From NCBI GenBank assembly GCA_043228905.1, contig JBHGNT010000135.1, positions 1 through 64,000 of the forward strand: DNA of 64,000 bases, in the 5' to 3' direction. Within the stretch, counting starts at the first letter, position 1. Each line of letters opens with the position of its first letter. Positions 22,477 to 34,606 of the stretch are shown piece after piece. A program made the translations under genes and the position numbers. Source of the stretch: Azolla caroliniana (lineage: Eukaryota; Polypodiophyta). A model generated the notes under the pieces. It saw nothing but the letters and a program-made list of their open reading frames with translations. It was not told the DNA's origin and did no database searches.

Positions 22477-22891
22477 AGCTGCCTACGAGGGCAATTGGAC
22501 GAGGTTTGCAGCCACTCCTCTGACGTGGATACTACCCGTTTGCGTTTTTGGCAGAAATGGTGGAACACGCCTATGGTGACACTAGGAGGAAGTGGCCCGA
22601 GGTGGAACTACCAGCCCCCACGTTGGCTGTTTCCGGCTCACTTACCACCCTCCCTCTATTGTCAGCCCCAAGAGTTGTCTCGTACTAATCATTAGTACAG
22701 GGCATTGTTTTAGCTGTTGGTACTTACACTAAGTAGTCCATCCGAAAGGCGTTGTAACTAGTCTCAATTTCTAGGACTTGAGCGGAGGGGGATTCCCCGT
22801 TCTATGCTTAAGCCTCTTTGTATAGTCTCTTTGTAATAATCTTACCTAACTAATGGGAAAGTAGCTTCATTTTGGAAAAAATAAAAAATAA
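22477..22891 (+). mobile_element. 5'-truncated LINE insertion with 12-bp target duplication
   Basis: The direct repeat AATGTAAATATG at 22465-22476 and 22892-22903 flanks a 415-bp insert. The insert starts AGCTGCCTACGAGGGC and ends TAATGGGAAAGTAGCTTCATTTTGG plus an A-rich tail. It encodes the end of a LINE ORF (SCLRGQLDEVCSHSSDVD...), the same residues seen in the minus-strand LINE near 60443-60530. Same family as the 20038 copy, different truncation point. Confidence 0.92.
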
Positions 22892-24828
22892 AATGTAAAT
22901 ATGTGAAATTCTAACTATTAAGCAAGACCATGGGCTCATTGAGAACATATCAAAATGACTATATCCAACAAACAATTTTGTGCACAACAAGATGCAGTAT
23001 TATATTATTAATTTTGCAATGTTCATCGAGCTAGGTATGTTTGCCACCAAACTGATGTCATGACAAGGGTCCTAAATGGAGCAATTGATAGATTATTAAA
23101 AGCAAATGAACTATAAGGAACTTGTTTACTTGCAATACCTAATATGACTCGACATAGAATGCAATGTGAACATCTACATACACATTAATAATTATATAGG
23201 CTTTTAAAAGGTTAATCTTCATTCAAGGGTAATAAGAAGATTTCTTCTCCCTCTAAATGTAGAGAATAGGGACCATTTAAAACCATTGGAGAAACTACTC
23301 CAAATAGAGAATTGGGGCATTAAAAGACCATAGGGACTTAAAGTCCAAGACAAACTACTTCATGCAAATTATATGTGAATAAGGGTAAGATTTGAGCGTA
23401 TCCAATTGACGAATATATGGAAAGTGTGTACCATCTCAAAACCACTGGATCCTAGCTAAAACACGTCTTGAACTCGACATTGCAATATTGTTGAAAACCT
23501 TGACTTTCCATGACTTCGAACCAAAGCAAAGCAAAATATATGTACCTTGTAAAAGAGAATAACTTATGAAGCAAAATACTAAAAATTGTCTTTATTTTTT
23601 GCTTCTACCCATATTATAGCTCTTGTCAATTAGAAAAACAAAATTGATCAAAAACATGAAGAAGTTGTACCGTATGACATGAGAAAAAACAAAGGACGCA
23701 TTATTGCCTTTTCCACCTCCAAAGTTGCTTCCTATTCTTTCATACATTCTCTTTCAATGAATATAGGCATCTAGTAGTTGTTCCCTCAACTAGTAGTACT
23801 TGTGCACACATGTCACATTTGCAACACATTCCCTGCATTAGTTTGTTCAACTCCATCGTCTAATGAGAAAAAAGTCCACACATTATCATTACCTTGGAAA
23901 ATCTGAATATGAGAGAGCACCTTAAAAATATGTATAAATATACAATAAATATATATCAATATTTAAGGTCAATGTCTTCTTTTCATCTTGATACCTGCTG
24001 AACTTATGATGTGGGGGTCTGTCACATGCATAAACAAGATGGTGCTAAATATGGAGTAACAGATTTAACGAAATGCTATACTTCTGCAGACAATTTTGGT
24101 GGAGCTATAATTATGTCACAGGAAAGTAAATCAGCTAAAGATTTCTCTCTGATCTTAACTCTTTCAAACAAAGTTTAAAAGACACTAGCATATATAATGC
24201 TAGACACACCATCTAAATGCTTTAGCTTTTTACGTTAAACATACCAAAGTTCTTTTGAGATTAACATACTCAAGAGACAAAGACCTCTAGTCAGGGCACA
24301 TTACAAGCCTCATCACATAATTAGACAGTTCTTTCTAGAGTATTAAGAGGACTAGCACATTATTTTTCCTTTTATTGAAGTCAACAATAGCAAGACAAAC
24401 AACATATAAAATAAGCAATATTTCAGATATTGAGCACCACAAGCATTCCTCAATGGATTGAGTGGAAGGGCTCAGAAGACCTAGCGTCAATGGGATCCAA
24501 ACATGGCAAAAGTTTCTTTCAATACTTCAGGCTTGGGCACAAACATGGTGAGTGAAATCCAAGTACAAAGGGTGGGGAAGGGCATACCCAAAAATAATCA
24601 TCAAATATATAAGATTCTTGTAAAAAATAAAGATACTTTCAATAACATTTAAAATAAGGCTATGATATAAAGTCACGTAATAACCTCACGAGTCACAATG
24701 CATGTCGTCTACTAAACAGGCATCCTCCCTTCAGGGGTAACCAAACTAATCTTCAATATGAACAATGTTTGTGACATTATATATGGATTATAGATGCCAG
24801 ATGCATACTTGCAACACACAAGTAAATG

Positions 24829-25365
24829 CTTGACTACATTCAAACGTTGATTTAATACCCCATTTTTACATCAAACAGTAGCATGTTTTTTTCTCCTAGT
24901 AATCAAGCACTATTTATTACCATTCAACCACATGAATTATCCTCGATCTGTGCTTTTTTACCATTAGATTATATTAATTGACAAAAGATCAATGAGTGTT
25001 AAACAGAAGAAATCAGAAAAACTCAATGAACTCTTCACTCTTGACCCTGAAACATGCAGCCCAAAGAGAAATACGAGATTTTGTCTTCCATGTACCACTT
25101 GACTACATTTAAAAGTTGATTTAAATGCCTATTTACATCAAACAGTGGCATGATTTTCTCTCCTAGTAATCAAGCACAATTTTTTACCATTAAACAGCAT
25201 CAGTTATCCTCGATCTGTGCTTCTTTAACATTAGATTACATAGATCAACAAAAGGCCACGAGTGTTAAAACAGAAGAAATCAGAAAAACTCACTGGACTC
25301 TTTACTCTTGACCCTGAAACATGCAGCCCAAAGAGATACGAGATTTTGCCTTCCGCGTACCATAT
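24829..25365. repeat. 269-bp tandem duplication
   Basis: Copies start CTTGACTACATT at 24829 and 25098. Shared blocks include CTCCTAGTAATCAAGCAC, TTATCCTCGATCTGTGCTT, CAGAAGAAATCAGAAAAACT and CTTGACCCTGAAACATGCAG. Divergence is moderate, with substitutions and small indels. Confidence 0.9.
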
Positions 25366-26017
25366 GATAAGTGCAAACTCTGAGTTTAACCATATCTGAA
25401 AGGCCAATGTGAACTAGGTCGAAGAATCTGCTACCTGAATCTCAGTCGTTGACCATAGCAAAACTCAAGGAACTCTTCCAAATTTGACATCTCAAATCTA
25501 TACCCTTCATTAAATTTAGCTCGTGTCCATGATAAAAACCAATAGTCAAGATTTCTCTGATTTGTTTTTTGTGTCAAATTCTACATCCCACCTTTGGTTT
25601 TCTCCACTGTAAAATCTACGTGTTCTTGGCTTGGACATTGAGCTCCAGTTTGCATTGCAAAAATATTGACATTGATAAAGACAAACTGAACATATATCCC
25701 AACCATTCTATGTCTTCCGCTACCAACAAAGAGACGGGACCAATCTAAATATACAGTATGCATGTCGACTCAAACTTTGCATCCCCGTCAATCCTTGTAG
25801 TGCATGTGTAGGCTGCCTTTTCAATGAAGATCGAAATGGAACTATCCAATGAATGAGGTATGAATACAGCCTGTCAAATAAAAACTGTAAATATGGGCAA
25901 CCAACCACATGTAGAACATTGCACATACTGGCCACTTGACTGATTAAACATCCAAACTATAACTGTTGTCACATTGCCAATAGAGAACCAGATGGAACAA
26001 TCAAACTTACAAAAGGT

Positions 26018-26107
26018 CTGAAAATATGCTGTAGACACTGTAAACAACTGAAAACATGCTGTAGACACTGTAAACAACTGAAAACATGCTGTATACACTG
26101 TAAACAA
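26018..26107. repeat. 30-bp tandem repeat, three copies
   Basis: CTGAAAACATGCTGTAGACA repeats at 26018, 26048 and 26078 with one or two differences per copy. It lies just past the stop codon of the RZ-1-like gene, likely in or near its 3'UTR. Confidence 0.92.
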
Positions 26108-26168
26108 CTGGGGAAAACCTGTCTTTCAATCATTAACATTTCATAGCTCGTTCTTAAACAATGACATT

Positions 26169-27891
26169 CTAATAACGGTCATCATAAGCAGAAGAACGGC
26201 CGCCACCACTTGGACGATCATATGGCCCCGTGCGCTCTCGATACTTTCCTTCATATCGAGCAGCGCCTCCACTACCATAACGATCACTGCCTCGACCTGA
26301 ATCCCTATCACCATAGCGACCATAGTTACTTTCATACCTATCATAGCCTCGATCTCCATCACGGTCACGTTCACGTTCACTGTATCGGCCCCCACCATAT
26401 CCAGATCCACCACCATACCGATCTCTACCACCACCACCACCACCACCATATCGATCTCTACCACCACCACTACTATACCGATCACTCCGAGAGGAAAGTC
26501 TTCCTTCTCCACTTGGGCATTCTCGGGCCCAATGACCTGGTTGTCCACATTTAAAACAATCATCTCGACCAGCTCCTCCGCCTCCACCACGACCACCATA
26601 TCCTCCGCTCTTTGCTCCACCACCATTGTCGTAACCACTCTTGTAACTGGAGTTCTTGTCACCGCCACCATTATAAACTTTTGGTTGTGCTTTTGTAACT
26701 GACACTACCCGACCGTCCAGCTCCCGGTCATGCAGCCGAGCAATGGCCTCATCCATACCCCGTTTGTCAGCAAATGTCACAAAGCCAAACCCACGTGGCC
26801 GTCCAGTATCTCTATCGAGCATTATCTAGCAACAAGAACACCCAAAAAAAGATATAAGCCAGACATCACAAATTTCACCATACACAGATTTTTATAAGGT
26901 GTAGTGTCAGAAAGCACAAATTTGAGCTTATTCAAATGCAAATTTTAACATTTTCATATGGAATGTTCACTTCTACATATCATTTATGCATGAGTATACT
27001 TCATATGCAATTCTTCATATACAAATATGCATTTATCAATGTAAAGTTGGCGTGTACAGATGAGATAGTAACAGATAAGGCAACTCCATATGGAGTGCAT
27101 CTAACAAAAACTGAAATCGAACTGAAAAAACGTAGATGGTACTGGATCAGACGAGTTCATTGTCAGGTTACTTATTGAAATGTAATTTACCTCACATTGT
27201 TCATTTATCCATATGCAGAAAATTTCATTTGGAAATGTTAATCTCTTCCGATGCAAATATATATATTTCCTCATAATTCTTCAATTTAAATATCTATTTC
27301 TTCGCATGAGAATGCACAGTTCTTTAATTTATAGAATATCTGTTCATCTGTATTTATGCCGTATTTCATATTCGAATTTGTCTTTTGTACAGGAAACCGT
27401 TTTGATAATAATTGTTTTAACAAGGGATAGTACACGTTTGGGTCATTACTTCAGAATATACGAGAATGACTCGGTGAGAAGTAGCTACAGCAAAAGACTA
27501 TACAGATATTTCTAAAAAAAATTACCTTTGCATCAAGAACTTTACCGAATCGTCTAAATTCATCTTCGAGTTCTCTGTCGTTTATTTCCCACGAGAGACC
27601 TCCAACGAATACACGAAATTGTTCATAATCTGACATGATTTTCTTGCTGAAATGAAGCAAAAGGTAAGAACAGGAGAACAGATAATAACTGAAAACGCGG
27701 TCTATCTCCCTTCCTCAAATAAGTGAACTTATGTACATTTCGTTCTTTCTCTATCAGAAATAACCACCAGAAATCTCTGATATCAAAGCTACTACACGTT
27801 TACTTATTTCTTTCTGTCAATCTTTTCTTTATCTCTGATCTAATGCATGAGATGGGAGGAGAGAGATGGATGAGGAGCAGGAGAACATACC
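26169..27891 (-). CDS. RZ-1-type glycine-rich RNA-binding protein (RRM + CCHC)
   Basis: CDS exons 27636-27526 and 26825-26169 join in phase 0 to give 255 aa; the AAG|GTAATT donor and GCTAG acceptor fit. An N-terminal RRM has RNP2 VFVGGL (9-14) and RNP1 RGFGFVTF (48-55), split by the intron between its two motifs. A zinc knuckle CX2CX4HX4C follows (C127, C130, H135, C140), then a long Gly/Arg/Asp/Tyr-rich tail with DRY repeats. This is the architecture of plant RZ-1 proteins, nuclear RNA chaperones that bind splicing factors and affect splicing, transcription and cold response. The longer DRY tail suggests the RZ-1B/1C type rather than RZ-1A (inference). A non-coding first exon probably ends at 27891, with a 5'UTR intron 27890-27647 (CGTG|GTATGT donor, TTTCAG acceptor). 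Confidence 0.95.
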
Positions 27892-27967
27892 ACGAGTCGG
27901 TTGAAGGGGCAGTGCAAGTCTCTGGATTTATCGTCTCCTATCTGTTGCTGGTGAGACAGTCGAAAGA

Positions 27968-28042
27968 TTAGGGTTTCCAACGTCTTGCGAGTTCAAGAAA
28001 GAAGAGCAAAATAATCACTTAGTTTCTGCACTTGGGTGGGCT
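27968..28042 (-). promoter_or_regulatory. Telo-box and site II-like motifs near the RZ-1 transcription start
   Basis: On the minus strand AAACCCTAA (27968-27976) is a telo-box, and plus-strand TGGGCT near 28037-28042 is a site II element. In plants these two motifs often occur together in promoters of RNA-metabolism and ribosomal genes. Placement just upstream of the inferred first exon fits, but the start site itself is not determined. Confidence 0.4.
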
Positions 28043-28159
28043 TTTCTTTATTTCCCCAACTGGCCGGGTAATTTCTTTATTTCCCCGAATGCCCTTGTCC
28101 CCGCTCCTCGAGCGACTAAACAAACAATGTATGATGATGCTGCTTAATTTCCACACTTC

Positions 28160-28163
<4 letters not shown>

Positions 28164-28195
<32 letters not shown>

Positions 28196-28215
28196 TGTAT
28201 GTACGTATGTATGTA
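28164..28215. repeat. (ATGT)n microsatellite
   Basis: About a dozen TATG units, interrupted once by GTACG near the end. Confidence 0.95.
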
Positions 28216-30966
28216 ACTAAACCCCGTACACTATAGGCACTATTAAAACATTAGGGAAATTTGTGGAAACAAAGAAGAATTCATGGGCGTTTTTCCTTTC
28301 CAAATGTCATTTCCAATGTTGTTTCGTCGTCGCAAGGTTGTTGTAGTCAATACCCTTAAGAGAGTATGCAAGCATCGAAGGTTCACAAGGACATGGAGCT
28401 ACACACCTCCGCTTACCTGCCCATTTTTTGTACGAAAATAAGTCGTTGTATTCAGGCAAATGACTTGTTCACCCGAATGGTTCGTGAGATGAAATGTTGG
28501 AAAAGGTACTTGTGCCCTCCTCTCATTGAGTCACACCTTAGGGACACACACACATATGGAGTACCGAGGAGACACAATGTGTCTTCGATAGAGGAGACAT
28601 TAATTGGTGTCATAAGTCAAGTAATTCAACTCTTGAGGACATCATTACTATTGTCTACTCTCTCTCTAACTATAACTAGGTTACAATAAAGGTTACAACT
28701 TCCATATGTTAACATTGAAATGTTTAGGGACGGATCATTATCGTTTTTGCACATGAAACATACTAACATTGAACCACTTATACAAAATGGCAAGGCTTGA
28801 TTTGACACGCTACTTCGTAATAGAGTTGTATGAGTCAAACACAAGTGTATATGTATTCCCAATGCACAAATTTCCCAACATACAACACCGTTTAGGATTT
28901 CATTTTGTCTTTTTAGTTCTGGTGATTTGCTTGCGTCTATTATAAACTAATCACGTGTGTTATGTGTAGTGTGTCGAGAGACACCTAAGATCTCGAATGT
29001 TCATAATAACACCACTTGTTTTTTTGGTCTTGTCCATTTGGCCTAAACTAACTCATTGTCGATTTGAGCATGTGTCAAGAAGCTTCAGCACGAATGACTT
29101 GCTTCCCATCCACTAACTCCAAAATGACAAATATAATCTAAGCTATAACATAGTAATGGTAGTCTCACAATTGTATTGTCTAGACTTGGCAAGCCTTGTA
29201 TGTTTTGAATCGACATCGTGTTATTGGGTCCAATCAACACCCATGTGAGGCCTCCATGTTGTGTAGATAATTTCTCAACTCCTTCTATAATAGGACATTG
29301 ACTACCTTGATCCTTGTCAAGGATGAAGCCAACTATTATCTCACATGACCATCAATTGTGTTCCATATTAATACCTGAAGCTTGTGATTTGACACACTAC
29401 CATCTCGATGAAACTCATATATGCTCTCTTAATTGATTATTGGCGTTACCATTTCCTCACGACAATGTATCGTCTTCCCTCTTTATTCTGGTTTGTATAC
29501 ACCTACACACTCCCTCTTCTTACGAAAATCACACAACTTCCCTAAATATTCCACAAACAAAGCTACTAAACTCAAACCAACATTACGATACATGTGTTGG
29601 AAATTCGATGATGTTCAATGGAGCTAAAATACGTTTTGTAGGGAATTAACAAGTGGCTTCTTCCACAATACATAAACCCTGCAATGGTAGGTATAGCTAG
29701 ACCAATGCTCATTAACTACTTGTAGTTCTTTTTTCCTAACAAGATAGTACATTAGTATTAAGAAATGCCCTACGGCCATACAAAAAATATGTACATTTCG
29801 GTAGCAATCCCCTTTCTAAATTATAATTGTTAAAAAACATGAGACATCCAACCATAGTTGTTACAAAACGTGTATTCTATGTTTCATAAAAGAATTTGAC
29901 ATTTCAAAAAAGTTTACAATTTTTTAAAATTAAAATTAAAATTAAAATTATTTAAAAACCTTAATATTTAAGAAGTATTTGACGTATTTTACACATATTC
30001 TACGTATTTAAAGTATTCTACATGTATTCTAAGTATTCAACATATGTATTTAATTGTAAAATACATATTCTAATTATCTGAAAAAAGTAGAATACTTTAG
30101 AATACTTAACATATGTATTCTATGTCTATTGTATGCTAAGTAGTGTACAACAATGCATCCAACCATGCCTTATAGATGTAATCACAACCAAGTAGGACGA
30201 GGACCATAGTCTTACAACATAAATTGCAAAAGGTCAAGACACACCCAACAACAATTGTCAACTCCATCCCATATTACCAAAGGGCAATCACTCTCCTTCA
30301 CAAGCACACACACACACCAACATGATACAAAATTGCGAGTAGAGTTTGGTTAAGCATCATGCCAAAGGCAACTACATTTCCATGTGCCCCTATTCAGGGG
30401 ATATTGAGGGACAGGGAGCATTTCCCACTACAATGTTACATTGCTTTCACAACCATCTCAACAATACTTCCCAAAAATCAAATACCATATACACCAATCT
30501 CACACAAGTTGTCTAAGTTAGACACATGAAGAAGCCTCGCCTCTTAGGAATGAACATACTCGTGTGCTTGCTTGACTCGAACATACCTTTGAGGCTTTGA
30601 TCTTAAGTGACATTGTTTATGCCTCACATGTGGTTGCACACCCTCCCGGCCCCCGGGAAAACTTAAAACACTCAATGAAGGTGTATACATATTTTTGCAA
30701 ATATAGTGAAAAAGGGTCTATTATTATTATTTCCGGAGGTTTTCTTTTTTTACAGTTTGCTCAGTAATAACTCCCATGAACCACGTCGAGTTTTATCTCC
30801 TCCAACACAGTTTTCAACAGGTTTCCCGTTAATACTTTAATTTTTAGAACATATTTTCTCGGCATTCTCTTCCTTTTCTTCTTCTTCTTCTTCCATCTCT
30901 TCGATTGCTCGTTTTGCTTTGATTAATGCGTTCTTTCTATGCCGATTTATATTAATAGATTTTACC
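28216..30966. other. Intergenic, no gene recognised
   Basis: No family-level coding signal. An AT-rich inverted repeat lies at 30024-30105. The last 100 bases before 30967 are pyrimidine-rich (CTTCTTCTT) and are the likely 5'UTR of the FAS1 gene. Confidence 0.55.
30024..30105. repeat. AT-rich inverted repeat
   Basis: GTATTCTAAGTATTC (30024-30038) pairs with GAATACTTTAGAATAC (30090-30105) except for one extra base, with a loop of about 50 bases. It may be part of a degraded MITE. No clear target duplication was seen. Confidence 0.6.
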
Positions 30967-33937
30967 ATGGCCGTCGGTTTCTCTACATCAGCTGCTCGAC
31001 AATCCGACTTCTCTGATAATTCATCATTCAGCTCTGTACTTCGTGTTCACGCTGATCGTCCCCAGAATATCACGATGAACTCAGGCCCTTATGGAAGAAG
31101 AAACAGCGACACCAATAATGCTGCAAGCTATGATCGTTGGTAAGGTTAATTTTGCATTTCTAGTATGTTTTACCTTTACTTTTTCTTTCACGTTTCAATT
31201 AATTGATTTATCTGTTGAAATAAATGTCTTAAACTTGTTTTCTGTCTGCATTAACATTCCCATAGGTTAGCTTTATTTTCGTTTTATTCTACGTAATTCT
31301 TGTCTTATATATATGGTAGCTCAGAATTATCTGTAAGACTGTATTTCTTCCTCTCACATTCCTCAAATGAACTTATTCTGAGAAACTTTGTGGCATACTT
31401 AATCCTTCTGAATACTAGCTATAGCAACTATGGCTCAAACAACTTGATATTTGAATCTTGAAGTTTTATCTTTTAAGACTTCATTCTTCCTATGGCAGTT
31501 TTCAAATCAAATTATTTTCTGAGAAATCGTGTGCCATAGTTAATTTTCCTCTTAGCCTATTTGTAATACTTACAATTCAAGAAAGTGATTTCAGTGGTTT
31601 CTGATGATACCAATGATTTCAAGAAGTTTTGTACTTTGCTGTGTTACGTAGACATTACATACCGGATTTCATGGATATTTTTTATTGATTCCATCATCAT
31701 GGATTAAATTAATGAATATTTCTGCAATCGATCTTCACAGTTTGCTGTTAGTAGGGACTAATTAAAAAAATTGTCAAGAAGTAAAATCTCTGCGATGTGG
31801 AGATGTGATGGAGCTCAGTATATATTGTCAGATTTGAAAAAAAATTCTTTGTAGCCAATTATCTATTTCAGTACAGTTCGATGACATTTTGTAATACTGT
31901 AATTCTTCCAGCAGAGTTTTCTGTCTATTCTACGTTCTATATTTATATGCTTAAATGATGTCACGGAAAAACGTTACTGTGATAATAGCAAATTATCTAT
32001 TTCCGTACAGATCAAGGACATTTCTAATACTGTAATTCTTCGAGCAGAGTTTCTGTCTATTCTACGTTCTATATTCATATGCTTAAATGATGTCGAGGAA
32101 AAACGTTACTGTGATAATGATTTGTTCTACTTGCCCGAGCAAAGGAAGAATTTCTTCATGATTCCATCGGCGTTCTTAATATCTGTTGTTTAAAAGGTTA
32201 AATCTGCATCATAAAAACCTAATCTCTATGGACGAACTGTGTTAATCCTTTGCAGCATTTCTGAAAGATGGCTATTCCGTTAACTGATATTGTTCTATAT
32301 AAAACGCAGGGAGATAACTAGTTTAGCGCTGATGATGGTTCTCCTTATCACTCTGTCTTTCCTTTTCCTGCCCCTTGCTCCTTGGGGTCTTATGGATGTA
32401 TATGAAATTCATCCACAGAAACTGAGCTCTATTCCTTTTCCATCTCCATCCGTATGCAAATTTATACAGTCGCAGGTTAATCCTGGCAGCCATAATTCAA
32501 GCAAGGTTGATAAAGTTCAAGGTATAAACCGAATTACGGTATCTTCGAGTAATTAGTTTCACATGATATCTTACCTGAATTTTAGGACGACGGAGAAAAG
32601 AGAGTCCTTAGCTTAACGCAAAATTTTACCTGCAAGAAAATGTAAATTTTATTAGGATTATGAAGACAAAAAAGAGTTGTTATCTGCAAGAGAACACAGT
32701 TTTCAATAAAATTATGAACAGATGAAAAAAATCTGATACAAGGCTTAAACAGTTTTGCCTTCATTAAACGTCTAATGGGAGCTTCTTATGGCGCCTTTTT
32801 GTAGAGAAAAAAAGGCCTGAATATTATGTGGCAGAAGCTTTTAACAATGAATACTTACAGAATGACGCAGTTCACGTCGAACGATTAATTCATCAGGAAA
32901 TTACTCAAGCAGAAAACATTTCTCATCATGAAAGGACTTATACAGAAGGAATTCGCGAAGAAAGTACTCAAGCGCTTGAAAATGTTTCTCGTCGTGAAAA
33001 GACTCCATCAAACGAGCCTAGTTCAGTTTCATATTTCTTCAAGGTAAAGTCGGCGAAACAAGGAGGAGGAGCAAATATAACAAAGGAAGATTCCATCGCA
33101 ATAAGGTCCCTCTTTGAAGCAGATGATGAAAGAATTTATTTGCTGGAGGAAAGGGAACAAAACCATGACAATCTACTAGATCCGATAATTTACATGCAGA
33201 ATAAGAGGGAACAAACCACGAAAATGGTAAATGAACAGACAATTATGAAGAAGAAAAGAGAACAAATCAAGAACATAATAGCAACACTGAGGAAAGCTGG
33301 GATGTTCGCTATGGTAGCAACAAGAATTGAAGCCATGGATTTATTGTCACTTCCACAGATGACAACTATTTTCGTTCCAACTGATTCTGCCTTTGACATC
33401 TTCATGAATGCTTCAAATGCATACATTTCTGACCGTCTATTGCACTATCACATTGTGGTTCCTCGTTACACTTTCGAAGATTTATGTGGATTGAAGAAAG
33501 GAGACAAACTGACAGCTTATCTGATGGGATGCAAGATCACTGTTACAGAGAATGAGCTCTTCAACTACACGTTAGACGATGTGAGGATTATTTCGCCTGA
33601 TCTATACGTGGATGATTCAGTCGTTGTACATGGCATCAATGGCATTTTGAACTACACAAAGTTCTGTAATATTAACGATACAAGTTCAGCGCCATCTCCT
33701 GAAATGAGTGGTTCATCCACATCATCAAACAATACTAAACCAGTGAGTAACTTGCCAACAAATCCTCTCTTGCAGAATAGTAATGGATCAACTAGTCTTC
33801 CTAGTGTTGCAGCTTCACCGATGAGTTTCAATGGTGTTTATTCCAAAGGTGTCACACATACTTCACATTCACAAGCCATCAAGTCAATGGGATTTGCAGG
33901 AATCTTACATGTTAGCTACATATTCCTGAGTTGCTGA
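30967..33937 (+). CDS. FAS1-domain (fasciclin-like) membrane protein, three exons
   Basis: Exons 30967-31139, 32310-32521 and 32805-33937 join in frame (505 aa). The start has a strong context (ACCATGG). Residues 1-60 are Ser/Asn-rich with no signal peptide. A single hydrophobic helix follows (about 63-85), then a Glu/Gln/Arg-rich, partly coiled-coil stretch (about 129-285) and one FAS1 domain (about 285-411). FAS1 hallmarks are TIFVPTDSAFD (316-326), a central YH (343-344) and VVVHGINGIL (401-410). A Ser/Pro/Asn-rich tail ends in a short hydrophobic segment. FAS1 domains mediate extracellular adhesion; plant FLAs act at the wall-membrane interface. An N-terminal anchor rather than a cleaved signal resembles the unclassified single-FAS1 plant proteins (FLA19-21 type). 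Whether the C-terminus is a GPI signal is uncertain. Confidence 0.9.
31857..32119. repeat. 134-bp tandem duplication in FAS1 intron 1
   Basis: AATTATCTATTTC(A/C)GTACAG through ATGCTTAAATGATGTC and AAAAACGTTACTGTGATAAT occurs twice (about 31857-31990 and 31991-32119), with few differences. Confidence 0.88.
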
Positions 33938-34569
33938 TTTTACAGTAGCTAGTTAATGCTCCAGGGTTAGTAATAATATACTTATAAGTCATCTTAGCAT
34001 AAATCTTATAGTTATTTCTTGACTGGTCATACGGATTATATTGTCATTGGTGCTTCCCATGACAATTTATGAAGTATAAGAAGTTTCTGTAGTGAGCTTC
34101 AAGTGAGCTCTACGGAGGTAAATATATGTATAATCTTTTTCTTAATATTTTGGTTTTACTGTTTTTACCTAACCAAACAAAGAACAAATTTAATATACGG
34201 ATTCGTTGATATCATTTGCATTAACATAAAGAGACCATTCTAATGTCGGGATATAAAGATTTTGTAACTATAATGTGCATGATATTAATAGAACATCAGT
34301 TCATTACAGAGAACATCCTAACCTAGAGTCAGAAATGATAATTAGATTTGTTTCACATATGAGAAGAATCTTGTAAATATCATTTTTACTATGGCAAAAT
34401 AGCATGGTATATTTATTATCCTTTTGCATTCTTTAGCAAACGTTTAGAGCAACATACGTAGACATAGATCAATAATGTTTCGCAAATTCATAACACCCAC
34501 AATTAACATTTACATGTTAGTGGAGTATTCTAGTTTACGTAACACTGTTCTTAGTAGAGTAGAAAATCT

Positions 34570-34571
<2 letters not shown>

Positions 34572-34604
<33 letters not shown>
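34572..34604. repeat. (GA)n microsatellite
   Basis: About 16 uninterrupted GA units. Confidence 0.95.

Positions 34605-34606
<2 letters not shown>

Larger units (their letters stand above)
22904..26168. other. Intergenic / 3' flank of the RZ-1-like gene
   Basis: No ORF of recognisable family. Contains the tandem duplication at 24829-25365 and the 30-bp repeats at 26018-26107. The part nearest 26168 probably includes the 3'UTR of the minus-strand RZ-1-like gene. Confidence 0.5.

Noticed and set aside
26018-26107. Possible CRISPR-like array
   Set aside because: Three contiguous 30-bp copies without spacers in eukaryotic DNA: an ordinary tandem repeat.
26141-26671. Val-rich minus-strand ORF and His-rich plus-strand ORF over the RZ-1 exon
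   Set aside because: Frame shadows of the glycine/arginine-rich tail.
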